Below, in pieces: positions 8,717 through 18,586 of a stretch of DNA of 64,000 bases. Within the stretch, counting starts at the first letter, position 1, and each line of letters opens with the position of its first letter. The DNA comes from Nansenia antarctica (Eukaryota; Chordata; Actinopteri; Argentiniformes; Microstomatidae). The translations under genes and the position numbers were made by a program. Under the pieces are notes generated by a model. That model searched no databases. It worked only from the letters and a program-made list of their open reading frames with translations, and had not been told where the DNA came from. The stretch spans positions 23,698,262 to 23,762,261 of the forward strand of contig OZ022339.1 of the NCBI GenBank assembly GCA_963989245.1, read 5' to 3'.

Positions 8717-8958
8717 CAGGGGGAATGGGGGGGGGGGCATAGATGCCGGGAAACCTTGGTCAGGGGTGTCTGGGCACCAGGCTGTGGATGCCCACACATT
8801 GCCGAGGTGTGCCCAGCCCCGGGGAAGGGTTTGCGGGGGGAAAGACAGGACCATTGTTCCCTGTAACTCGCTGAGGCAGGGGGGTTGTCTCGCTCCACCA
8901 GGGCTAGATGTTGTCTTTGGAAAGGCTCCCGCCAGTCGCGGCCGGCGTAAGGTGAGAG

Positions 8959-9011
8959 GCTGGGCTGGGCTGGGCTGGGCTGGGCTGGGCTGGGCTGGGC
9001 TGGGCTGGGCT
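8959..9011. repeat. (TGGGC)n microsatellite
   Basis: Roughly ten perfect pentanucleotide units. Confidence 0.95.
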
Positions 9012-9530
9012 TGGCCGACTGGCGGCGTGTACTTAGAGGAGTGAGCAAGCAAGTGAATTGCTGCCTGGCTGCACACTAGGGCTGTCTCTAACGACTATTT
9101 TTCTAACGATTAATCTAGCAATTATTTTTTCGATTAGTCGATTACTCTAACGACTAATTTAACGATTAATCTAACGATCTAATCTAATCTAATCTAATCT
9201 TTACTGTTCGATTAATGTATCACTTAATTTCCCCCAAAATAATGGCTGTATTGTCTCTCTCTGTTTAACAGTGTCTTTATAAAGCACTCTGGGTAATAGC
9301 TGCTGCTCTTATAAAACAAAGCAGCGTGTGACATGCACATTACTCAGACGTCCGCCCCTTTAAATGATCAGCTGATGTATGGGGGCTGTCTGTGGGCCCG
9401 CAATTAAACACAGACACCTTTAATTCGGCGACCTGCTACTACTACTACTGTAACTGCCTCTGTCAAACAGCCCCAGACACAGGGCAGACTCACTGCTATG
9501 TTTAGCCAACTTGAATGCCAACATGGCCAT

Positions 9531-10043
9531 CAGGGTTTTTCCTGGCTCAAAATGAGGCGGAGGTGGTACCAGTGGTGTTTGACATCGGGGGGGACCCATG
9601 AAGCAGCGCTGTCTGGGGGTCCTTAAACATCAAACACTTAATTTCTTGCATTCTGGTGAATTGATATGCACCAATTTGTGCCCTTTCTGCATCAATTTAT
9701 GGTGGAAATGTCATTATTTATGTAAAGGAAAACACAATATTCAGGCATCAGATGACCATTCAAAATATAATGCAATTTAAGGCTCTCAGGCATTCTGTAC
9801 TTTCAAATATGTATTCTCCTTGAGCAGTCAACATACTATCAGCTATTTCGCTAGCAAAAACGAAAGCTAACTTATTTGCGAAACAGCGCCCCCGCCACCA
9901 AGTCGGCGCAATTCCGCAATTGCAGTTAGAAATGACAGAAATCCACCGAGTGCAATACGACCGTCAGTTTGTCGAGAGCTGGAGGCGGCTAGAAATATGA
10001 TGGAGGCGGCCGCCGCATAATTCTCTATGCAGGAAAAACCCTG
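9531..10043. mobile_element. MITE family A, nested in hAT-like element
   Basis: The termini are CAGGGTTTTTCCTG and its inverted match CAGGAAAAACCCTG. A GCCAT direct repeat (9526-9530, 10044-10048) flanks it, a 5-bp duplication. A second copy of the left end lies at 10475. No coding capacity is seen. Confidence 0.75.
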
Positions 10044-10082
10044 GCCATTTAGAAGTCTGTCCATCACCACAACACATAGCTA

Positions 10083-11438
10083 CAGGGCTGCCAAGTTTCA
10101 CCAAAAGTTTGAGTGAGATTTTTTGGCGGTGGAGTGACCCAAAACTGTGCACGTTTTGGCGGCAGCGGCCCCTCTCTCCCACCCAATTATTTGTGCTAGT
10201 TTCCTGCAATTCTACATGTTGTTCATAATAAACCAGCACAAGAAAGGAAAATAATTTACATTTTATAAAACAAGACAAAAATTCAGACAATATATCATAT
10301 TTATGAAATCTTAATAAACAAATACAGTAGCCTACAGACTCTAAAAGAACATTGGGCCCCATCAACAGGACTCAGCCCCTTGGTCAGCAGCAGAAAGACC
10401 CGTGGTCATCATCTTATATACAGTATAGTGCATTGCTCATAGATGGCTATCATGTTATACAGTAGGCTACATACCAGGGTTTTTCCTGGGTCAGAATGAG
10501 GCCTTGGTGGTTGATCTTGTGCGCGCGTAGCGCGCCCATTTTTTTTTTGAGGGACCCCCAATTGTTGTATTGTAAATTGCAATTACTATTTATTATTACT
10601 ATTGTAGGAGCCAGATATGGTCCTGTGATACGTGTTGTAATTCACTGTGTGGGCATGGGGTGGCGCTGTCACAATACCTGAGGCAGGTATATCAGGTAGC
10701 ACATTTGTTGTTGTTGTTGTCAGGTGTTGACCCCGGAAGGGCAAATAGGTTTGACCGCAAGGGCGCTAAGTTTGTTATTGTTATTGTTTGTACCAGTGAT
10801 TAAGCCATTGATGGCACATAGTAACACAATAAATGTTTATTATGCAGCAAACCAACGACTACGGATCTTATATAACCAACAGCAACACATCAAACTAGGA
10901 CGCACGGCGCGTCAACCGGACAATCCGTCGGGTTAGCATCTCAGTAGCAAGTAGTAGACTATGCTCCTTTAACAATTATTATTAATGTACCTGGTTATGT
11001 TACAGTAGAGAAACAAATGCATTTAGTAATGACTTACGCCAAATTGGTGCAACCCAGTCCAGTAGGCTACCAGATACGATGTTGTAATGTATGCACATAT
11101 TTTGCTACCACGGTTGCCAGACGGAATTGACAATGTCCAGCCCAACCGGTCTAAAAACTGCCGAATCCACCCGTCCAGTACCAAAAGTAGCCCAATCTGG
11201 CAACACTGCTTGCTACGTTCTTGCAGCTCGCGTGAACACAGGTTCTTCCATCAGCGCTCGCCTGCCGCTTCGACTGCAGACTCAAGTTAACTCGCGTGCA
11301 GAAAGATGCCACGAAACTCATGTCCGGTAAAACAAATTGTTATTTCTCGCTGTGAGAAATAGAGATGCGGCGTGAGAGCGTGAGAACTGGTTGAAATGCG
11401 TGTGTCTCACGGTGATTGCGTGAGACTTGGCAGCCCTG
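10083..11438. mobile_element. Element family B, nested in hAT-like element
   Basis: Inverted ends CAGGGCTGCCAAGT (10083-10096) and ACTTGGCAGCCCTG (11425-11438). TAGCTA flanks both sides (10077-10082, 11439-11444), a 6-bp duplication, although a shorter TA duplication cannot be excluded. The right end carries GTGAGAC/GTGTCTCAC sub-repeats. About 1.36 kb with no convincing reading frame. A family A left end lies inside it. Confidence 0.7.
10475..10570. mobile_element. Family A, left end only (truncated copy)
   Basis: CAGGGTTTTTCCTGGGTCAGAATGAG repeats the start of 9531 with about three changes over 26 bp. No matching right terminus was found before 11438, so the copy is truncated or its right end is lost. 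The right limit given is approximate. Confidence 0.55.
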
Positions 11439-11790
11439 TAGCTAGCTAGTAGCTACATGGCTAGCTAACGTTACTCTCGCTGCTATGTTATGATTAGCTA
11501 AATTGATGCTAACGTAGCATGCGAGCTACGAGCTAGATAACGTAGGTGCGAGCACCACAATGACAATAGGCTACCATAGCTAGCCAGCTACATAGCTAAC
11601 GTTACTAACACCAGAAGACAAGACATACAAACTGTGGTGAGCTACATTGCTTGTGTAACATTAGCTAGTAGCCTCCTCCATGTTTCCACTGGTCACAGCC
11701 ATGTTGTTTATTTGCGACGCACCGACGCACATTACGCAAGTCGACGTATTGACGTAGTCGATTACGTTGACGCGTCGTCCCAGCCCTACT

Positions 11791-12048
11791 GCACACACAC
11801 TTGAATACAGGCTCACATACATACATACACACTTCCATACACAAATGCTCACACACACACTTTTACCCATCAGTACATTGTGACATCAGTAAAGTACACA
11901 ATGAAATATGGTACGTGTGTCGGTAGTCACACACACACACACACACACACACATGTATGTTAAGGTGACCCAAAGGCATAGATATGCCAGAGCACAGGCG
12001 CAGGCTGCAGAAACACACACACACACACACCCCAACACACACCCACGG
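11791..12048. repeat. Interrupted (CA)n microsatellite tracts
   Basis: CA/CACT-rich stretches at 11791-11860, 11930-11953 and 12012-12032 are separated by unique sequence. Confidence 0.85.
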
Positions 12049-12281
12049 CAAAGCATGGCTCATCGCCAAGACAACAGGCCCACATGACAACACGATGTGT
12101 ACAGAACAAGGTATTATTAGCATTAGTTAGCATTGGCGCACAGAGACGGTGCTCTCAGACTCCTACAGTTAGCATGTTAGCGTAGTGAGAACTGTGACTG
12201 CAGCAGCAGCAGCAGCCTCCTCCTCTGGTACATAACAATGTCTGGGAGTAATTACCTACATAGTACAGTGCTGTACTATAC

Positions 12282-13654
12282 AGTGTGGTGGACTCAGGCT
12301 GTTTGAAGGGCAGGGGCGAAAAGAAAAAAAAGGGCACCTACTGCACAACATGGGACCCCATCAGTGCACATGGTCAAGTTTAGACCATTGGAAGGTAGGG
12401 TTGGGTACCGTTTGGGTTTTATCCGGTACCGGTACCTAACCGATACTTTAAAAACGGTACCGGTACCAAAACGGTACTTAATTCGGTACTTTTGATTTTT
12501 TTAAATGACATATATATATAATAATAACACGGTCGACAACATTAAACAGCTTTTCACTTTTTTATTGCTGAGGCACAATATATATTAGTTAAATATACAC
12601 TCAAATTAAAATAAATGAAAATAAAACTCCTGAGCCTTGGGGACTCCATTAAGCTGGGGGTGCCTATCGTTGGTACTGATGTCGAATACGAGTACACACT
12701 TGTTCGGCAGCCCCTCAAGGACATCAGAATATTCTTAGAAAAGGGATCTAGTGAAGAGGCCTGCATAGCCCCCAGAACCAAGAGGAAATATAACTCTGAT
12801 AAACTGGAGCCCTCCACCTCGTCAAAATCCAAACTCTGTTGCCGCTCAGCTACTACTACTCCCCTCCCCCTCTCTGGTCCATGCTGACATGACGATTGAT
12901 TTTTCAGACACAGTAGTAGGATAAGGACAGTACCCGAATATCAGGAGATCCCCGATCATGTTGTCCTCCTCGCAGAGACGCAGCCACACATCCGCACAAC
13001 GTCATCAACAGACGCGTCGAATCCTGGAGTGCACTGTCCAATCAAAGGCTTGCGTTCGTAAACTCGCTCTGAGAGCGTCGCAGCGCACACTGGGCCCGAC
13101 GTCATAAGGGGAGCAAGTCATTTGATTGGACAGAAGGCATTCCACGAGTGGTGATCAGAATTCCAGAACGAGTTTACGGAACACACCCATAAGTCGAGCG
13201 TCGCGTTACGCCAACCCGCTAGCGGAAGTTGCTATTAGCAACCTTCTCGTTATCCTTCCGTACTCGCTGCTTTCACTGAGTGGAAATTTAACAGGCGATG
13301 TGACGTCGCGAGATAGAAAAGTACCGAAATGAGGCACCGAAATCTCCTTTGCGATTCGGTACGGGTATATACCGAATGTAAAGTAACCGGTACCTACCGG
13401 TACCGATTTTCGGTACCCAACCCTATTGGAAGGGCAGCCAATAGGGCACATCTTCTAATTTTGCCACTCAAAAGGGCACTTTAGTGCGACGTTTTTCAAC
13501 TGTGGGGGCACATGGTCAAGTTTGGACCATTGGTGGGGCACCAATAGGGCACGTCCTCTCATTTTCGCCACTCAAAAGGGCACTTAAGAGAGACGTTTTT
13601 CAACCGTGGGGTCACCAGGAGGGGCGGTCGCCCCCCCCCCTGAGTCCGCCAGTG
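12282..13654. mobile_element. hAT-like MITE family H, copy 1 (split by another element)
   Basis: Its sequence is shared with 24353-24578 and 60041-60279: GGACTCAGGCTGTTTGAAG at the left, GGGCACCTACTGCACAAC inside, TGAGTCCGCCAGTG at the right. A 1,030-bp element (12396-13425) interrupts it. The right part contains an internal duplication of about 120 bp (13432-13545 versus 13530-13640). A 16-bp direct repeat CAGTGCTGTACTATAC lies at both sides (12266-12281, 13655-13670), longer than the usual 8-bp hAT duplication. Confidence 0.75.
12396..13425. mobile_element. hAT-like transposon nested in MITE H
   Basis: Perfect inverted ends TAGGGTTGGGTACCG (12396-12410) and CGGTACCCAACCCTA (13411-13425). 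The 8-bp TTGGAAGG lies directly outside both ends (12388-12395, 13426-13433). The subterminal regions are rich in inverted GGTACCGGTACC motifs. No transposase frame is seen, so it is non-autonomous. Confidence 0.9.
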
Positions 13655-13670
13655 CAGTGCTGTACTATAC

Positions 13671-14635
13671 ACAGTCCTCACTCCCCCCCAGCTGGCTAGC
13701 ATTACAACCAGGTTTCCTTCATGCCGTGGCCTACCACTGTTGATGATCAGTGTGTATGTACGTATGAAGCCAATGAGCTAATTAGATGACGCGCACTTGG
13801 CATACATTTAGGTGTGGTTATACTATGGAGTGGGCTAGAGTGGATAATGGGACATGTATGCAGTTAATTTGTCATAAGGACGTGTCTCTATGGGTGTGTT
13901 CTCACTAGAACATTTGCTTCACTTGAAACGGAGTTTAGGATAAAGTTCGCGTTGCTCTGCGTCGTTTGGAGCTGTGGAACGCGCATTCGAAGTCGCTCCC
14001 GCAGCAAAGAACCAACGGATGCTCCGCTTGAAAAAGGTGGTTTCGCTCCGATTAGAAACGACGCATCGAGGCTGTCCATAGAAAATCAACAGTGCATGCG
14101 TGTTGATCTGGAGAGGAGAGGGACGAACGGGCAATTTTCTATTTTTCTGACCAATCAACTACCACGTCTGTTGCTTCGATTGCGTATGTTACTTCTTTTA
14201 TATGAAGGGCTGTGAGAACGCAAATCAGATAAATAATTTATGTAGCAATGTTGCAAACTCATCCACTTGCCCCCGGCTCTTGATTCGGACTTTCATGTGA
14301 GAACATGACCTATGTGTCTTGACGTGTCCCTTTTCTATTCCAATTCTCTCTGTGCCCTTGTTTGCCTGTCAGGGGCCCTGTAGTCACAGTGAAGAGCACA
14401 TCTCAGTGTAACTCTATAGGGCACAGGCACGCAAACTCAGCCTTACTTAGCGAGTGTGTTGTTCACAGTATCATGATCTCTCAGTGACAACTCACACTCT
14501 GACAATAATAATACAATAAACTGGTGATAAGGAACAACTCACGTCAGGATTCACAGAAAGCGATTAATCGTGGGTATAATACAAGGTGCCAAACCACCAC
14601 AGGTGAAACATTTGTCCATGATGATGTGGAACAGG
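13671..14635. other. No gene; possible MITE at about 13893-14303
   Basis: The region is mostly unclassified. TGTTCTCAC near 13895 and GTGAGAACA near 14296 form a short inverted pair enclosing GC-richer sequence, as in some fish MITEs. I found no target duplication or second copy, so this stays a weak suggestion. Confidence 0.25.
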
Positions 14636-14636
14636 G

Positions 14637-14692
14637 AATGAGGCAGCATGAATGAGGCAGCATGAATGAGGCAGCATGAATGAGGCGGCTGG
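14637..14692. repeat. 14-bp tandem repeat, about four copies
   Basis: The unit is GAGGCAGCATGAAT; the last copy is degenerate (GAGGCGGCTGG). Confidence 0.9.
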
Positions 14693-14699
14693 AGGGAGG

Positions 14700-15030
14700 C
14701 ACCAAGGAGTCGCCTCGGAAACTGCGACCCCAATCCGTAACAGTAATGCCTCCTTAAACGGAGGACCTCACCTCTTGGTCATGGGTCAAACATCCTCAAA
14801 CCACCCAGCCTTTTGAATCTGCAAGATTGGCCAGATGGTTCCTCTGTCTCATCCACACATCACTTCTTTATAGTAACTCTGTGCTTCCCTGTTTAACCAC
14901 TTGATTTCATTTATAGGGCTAGAGAGCATGGCTTTGTCCTTTCTATCTGAGGTAGTTGTCTGGCCTTCTCTTTTGTAGGTGAAAGCCTAGCAGCAGAGGC
15001 CTTTTGTTGAAGGGTGTGTGATGGGTGGTT
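14700..15030. other. No recognisable feature
   Basis: Unique-looking non-coding sequence between a tandem repeat and a SINE. Confidence 0.4.
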
Positions 15031-15031
15031 T

Positions 15032-15215
15032 GGATGGTCTAGTGGTGGGGTAGTGGATAGTGAGTTGGACTTGTGATCGGAAGGTTGACACCACTACTAG
15101 TGTGCCCTTGAGTAAGGCACTTAGCCCTCAGTTACTCCAGGGGGAATGTCCCTGTAATTCGTAATTGTCAGTCGCTTTGGATTAAAAGCGTCTGCTAAAT
15201 GGCAAAATTTAAAAT
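15032..15215 (+). mobile_element. V-SINE-type tRNA-derived SINE
   Basis: The tRNA-like head GGTCTAGTGG...GTGATCGGAAGGTTG is followed by the conserved TGCCCTTGAGTAAGGCACTTA core. The LINE-L2-like tail TCGCTTTGGATTAAAAGCG...CTGCTAAATG ends in AAAATT repeats. The head lacks a clean B box, so the copy is probably old. Confidence 0.75.
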
Positions 15216-15356
15216 TAAAATTAAATGGTCTATCTATTTCCTGCACACAGTAGTGAAGCTGTGCTGTGTAACACCTGAGCTGGACACCACCTGACACCTC
15301 CGGTGTGGCAGGAATGCCGCTGATCTCCAAACACAACTGACATCAGATCAGTAACG

Positions 15357-15618
15357 GTACGGCTGTGGCGCAGGAGCCGTCTAATGATCGCAAGGTTGGC
15401 AGATCGGCGGTTCGAGTCCCGGCTGGCCACATGTCAAACTGTCCTTGGGCAAGACACTGAACCCCAAATTGCTCCCAGTGAGCGGGCCAGCCGGCGCCTT
15501 GCATGGTAGCTTGGCCGCCATTGTTGTGTGAATGTGTGTGTGAATGGGTGAATGAGAGGCCGTTGTAAAGCGCTTTGGATAAAGGCTCTATATAAGTGCA
15601 GTCCATTTACCATTTATA
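15357..15618 (+). mobile_element. tRNA-derived SINE (family 1), copy 1
   Basis: The head GGCTGTGGCGCAGGAG resembles a pol III A box, and GGTTCGAGTCC (15409-15419) is a B box. The body carries the core TGTCCTTGGGCAAGACACTGA. The tail is AGCGCTTTGGATAAAGGC...CTATATAAG...CAGTCCATTTACC. About 10 bp between the head and ATGATCGCAAGG are missing compared with other copies. Confidence 0.9.
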
Positions 15619-16312
15619 GTCCAATGCTACCATAGCACCAGGCAGTAGGCCTAAATGTATGTAGACTAGTTTCCTACTCTTTCTATCACTCAGTCTCGCA
15701 GTCTCTCTCTACTCCATCCCTCTCTCTTCACTTCGTCTTAAATATGCAGAACTCTCTGTACTGTCTCGGTGTGTGAACTACACCACAATTAGTGTGTATG
15801 TACCGTTATGCAACTGTAATGAATCTAGTCATACTAAGCACTAAAAACACACTTTTCTATAGACCTGTTCTCTCTATGACTTCCTCTGAGGAGGAGGTCT
15901 CCCTGTCTAATGGGATCTATTAAACAAAACAGTGGAGGACGCTTTGCATTCTTCCTCTCCCTTTCTTCCCCTTTCCTTTTTCTTTCGTTCCAAGTCTCCC
16001 TATAGTCTAATTTCCTCTCTAAGCCAAAGCACGCCCACTTCCCCAACTCAGATGTATGAAAACGAGTTATGTAATCGCGTGGTGGTTAATTAAAATCTCA
16101 TAAACTCTGGATACTAAATTGTGGAATAGTCGCCTCAAGTTCTTGTTTTCACATTTCCCTTTTTGCACAATGTGTCATTGTTGTCTACCCTTTGATGCCC
16201 TGGTGCTACTGTAGTGAGGAGAGCGTTTTCCTTCTGGTCCAGGACTCTCTCTGTTATTGGAAACAGAAGTTATGCTGCCTTAGCTACCTGATTAGACTTG
16301 CACTGTTTCTGC
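15619..16312. other. No recognisable feature
   Basis: Non-coding, with no repeat recurring elsewhere in the window. Confidence 0.4.
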
Positions 16313-16505
16313 GGCGCTTAGGTGGCGTAGCGGGTTAAGCGCTGACCATGTAACCGCAGGGTCCCCGGTTCGATTCCGGCCGGGGACATATCCTGCATGT
16401 CATCCCTCCTCTCTCTCTCACCCATCCTTCCTGTCTAAATCTTCACTGTATCTGTCAAATATAATGAAAAATATGAGTGGGACTGCCCCACTCAGAAAAA
16501 AATAC
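16313..16505 (+). mobile_element. tRNA-derived SINE (family 2), copy 1
   Basis: The tRNA-like head GGCGTAGCGGGTTAAGCGC has a B box GGTTCGATTCC and the acceptor-like GGCCGGGGAC. It is followed by a CTCTCTCT pyrimidine stretch, CTTCACTGTATCTGTCAAATA, and an A-rich end. It is not a tRNA gene: the 3' side continues as a SINE body and the arm pairing is degraded. A minus-strand fragment of the same family lies at about 55097-55216. Confidence 0.75.
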
Positions 16506-16960
16506 TTAAAAACAAAAAGAAAGACTTGCACTGTTTCTCTCACTAGTTTAAATTGACGGCCTAGGTACGTAAGCCTTGATTTCTCCCTGAATGGTGTAAA
16601 CTTCTGCGGAGAAGTGACCAGTGTGGTGGTTGTACGTATTTACATCAATTGCTGCATCGGTGTTGTTGGCTAGATGAGGTCTTCAATCATATCTGACTCC
16701 AGCGTTCAGGCAGCAGGTGCAAGCCTTAGATTGCCTATTTAATGTCTCTGCAAGTTATTTCTCTATCATTGAGAATGATGTAGCTTCAGGGGTAATGAGG
16801 GTTGAGAATATCCTAATATGTCTTGCATTCCTGACAGCTCCCACCCCCACCCCCTTCCACTTCCTACCCCTCCTTGCCTCCTTGCCCCCGACCTCTCTTC
16901 CCTCCCTGTCCTCTACTTCTTTTCTCCTGCCTCCCTGCCCTCCAACTCCTCCTTCTCATC
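16506..16960. other. No recognisable feature
   Basis: Short non-coding stretch leading into a C-rich region at about 16850. Confidence 0.4.
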
Positions 16961-17478
16961 CTACCCTTGCCCCTGCTGCCCCGTGCCTCCCTGCTCCTCC
17001 TCCTTCCCTTGCCCCTGCTGCCCCGTGCCTCCCTGCTCCTCCTCCTACCCTTGCCCCTGCTGCCCCGTGCCTCCCTGCTCCTCCTCCTACCCTTGCCCCT
17101 GCTGCCCCGTGCCTCCCTGCTCCTCCTCCTACCCTTGCCCCTGCTGCCCCGTGCCTCCCTGCTCCTCCTCCTACCCTTGCCCCTGCTGCCCCGTGCCTCC
17201 CTGCTCCTCCTCCTACCCTTGCCCCTGCTGCCCCGTGCCTCCCTGCTCCTCCTCCTACCCTTGCCCCTGCTGCCCCGTGCCTCCCTGCTCCTCCTCCTAC
17301 CCTTGCCCCTGCTGCCCCGTGCCTCCCTGCTCCTCCTCCTACCCTTGCCCCTGCTGCCCCGTGCCTCCCTGCTCCTCCTCCTACCCTTGCCCCTGCTGCC
17401 CCGTGCCTCCCTGCTCCTCCTCCTACCCTTGCCCCTTCTGCCCCGTGCCTCCCTGCTCCTCCTCCTACCCTTGCCCCC
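16961..17478. repeat. 42-bp GC-rich minisatellite, about 12 copies
   Basis: A 42-bp unit (CCCTTGCCCCTGCTGCCCCG, then TGCCTCCCTGCTCCTCCTCC, then TA) is repeated with almost no divergence. The period is a multiple of three, so all three forward frames stay open and give 14-residue repeats (for example APAAPCLPAPPPTL). No splice or start context supports translation. The near-identity suggests recent expansion. Confidence 0.95.
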
Positions 17479-18586
17479 TGCCTCCCTTCTCCTCCCTCAC
17501 CACCAGACCACTAACTCAATGAAATGGTTGTTCCAATCCCCCATCTCCCTCTAAGTCACAGGCAATTAGCTCCTGTCAAAACAGGCCGCGGGACGGAGGC
17601 TGAGAGTGGGCGTCCGACCCCCACACCAAACCCAACTCCCACCTCATGCTTGGCTAATATTACTCTGGGCTACCGAGAAAGGACCAGGGGGGTGTTGGTA
17701 GATGAAGGGGGGGTTCGCTGGACCTACCGAGGACAAAGCACCTCTTTCACAAGGGATCTGGAACACATATGGAAACATTTTTCAACCCCCCCCCACCCCC
17801 TCCAGGTTTCTCCTCACCTCCACGTCTCCCACCTAGTCTACCTCAGAAATGTTCAGAGTACTGGTTAGACGTGGCTTTGTCTGGCTAATTCAGAGAGATG
17901 CTTATGACGTTGCTATAAGACTAGGTCAGTCATCATCTTTGCACTCTTGCAAAAGTACAGCTATGTTTACTTTGTCAGACGGGAATCAGCCCATTGGTTC
18001 ACACATTTGTTTAAGGATGAGTTTCTAGCCGAAGGACATTTTTTACTGTCAATGTATTGCATGTATGCTTCACAGAAAGATTCCAAGTTAAGTTTCCCTG
18101 CATTCAGGGAACTTAGTGCAAGGTCACCATTCAGTGAGGTTTACTTACCTTTCCATAAGTGGATTTAGTATCACCACAACATTAGAGAAACGTCAGTAAC
18201 AGTCATACAATATGAGCGTGACATCATGTGTGAGCCTGCACAGCTGGGCGGAGATAACCGCACCGCTTGGCTGTTTGTTTTTTTCTCCCTCTGCATTCCA
18301 GCTTCTTATTTATAATAACAATGATATCCAACTCAGGGGGTTACTTCTATAAAAGGACAGAGTTTGGACATTTTTGCAAACTCGCTAGAAAGGAGGCTTG
18401 CATGCTACATTTTCTTCGAGATGTAACCTTTTGATTTCCAGCTGAGAGACATCGATCACGCTGTGAAATAATGGGGAGTTTTGGCTTGGGTCAAAGATGG
18501 AGAGATACATGGCTGGGCCCTGCTGCAAATATTCTGAAGGCTACAAACTATATTATGTTCTCAGTGGGGCTTTGTTAGTATATCAT
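17479..18586. other. No recognisable feature
   Basis: About 1.1 kb of non-coding sequence. It contains a C-run near 17788 but no repeat family seen elsewhere in the window. Confidence 0.4.

Larger units (their letters stand above)
9077..11788. mobile_element. hAT-like DNA transposon, 2.7 kb, non-autonomous
   Basis: The ends are TAGGGCTG...CAGCCCTA with an imperfect inverted terminal region (left TAGGGCTGTCTCTAACGAC, right reverse complement TAGGGCTGGGACGACGCG). The 8-bp sequence CTGCACAC occurs directly outside both ends (9069-9076, 11789-11796), which is the hAT hallmark. I see no transposase reading frame. The body contains two further elements (9531-10043 and 10083-11438) and a short CTAAT tandem run at 9173-9200. 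Confidence 0.9.

Noticed and set aside
12615..12887. 90-codon ATG-started frame inside the nested hAT-like element
   Set aside because: It matches no transposase motif I recognise, and the element lacks room for a functional transposase.
16320..16390. Possible tRNA gene (B box and acceptor-like ends)
   Set aside because: It continues into a SINE body, the arms are not well paired, and a related fragment exists at 55097-55216.
16717..17554. Three long overlapping open frames (226-265 codons)
   Set aside because: They are produced by the 42-bp minisatellite, whose period is a multiple of three. There is no splice, conservation or domain evidence.
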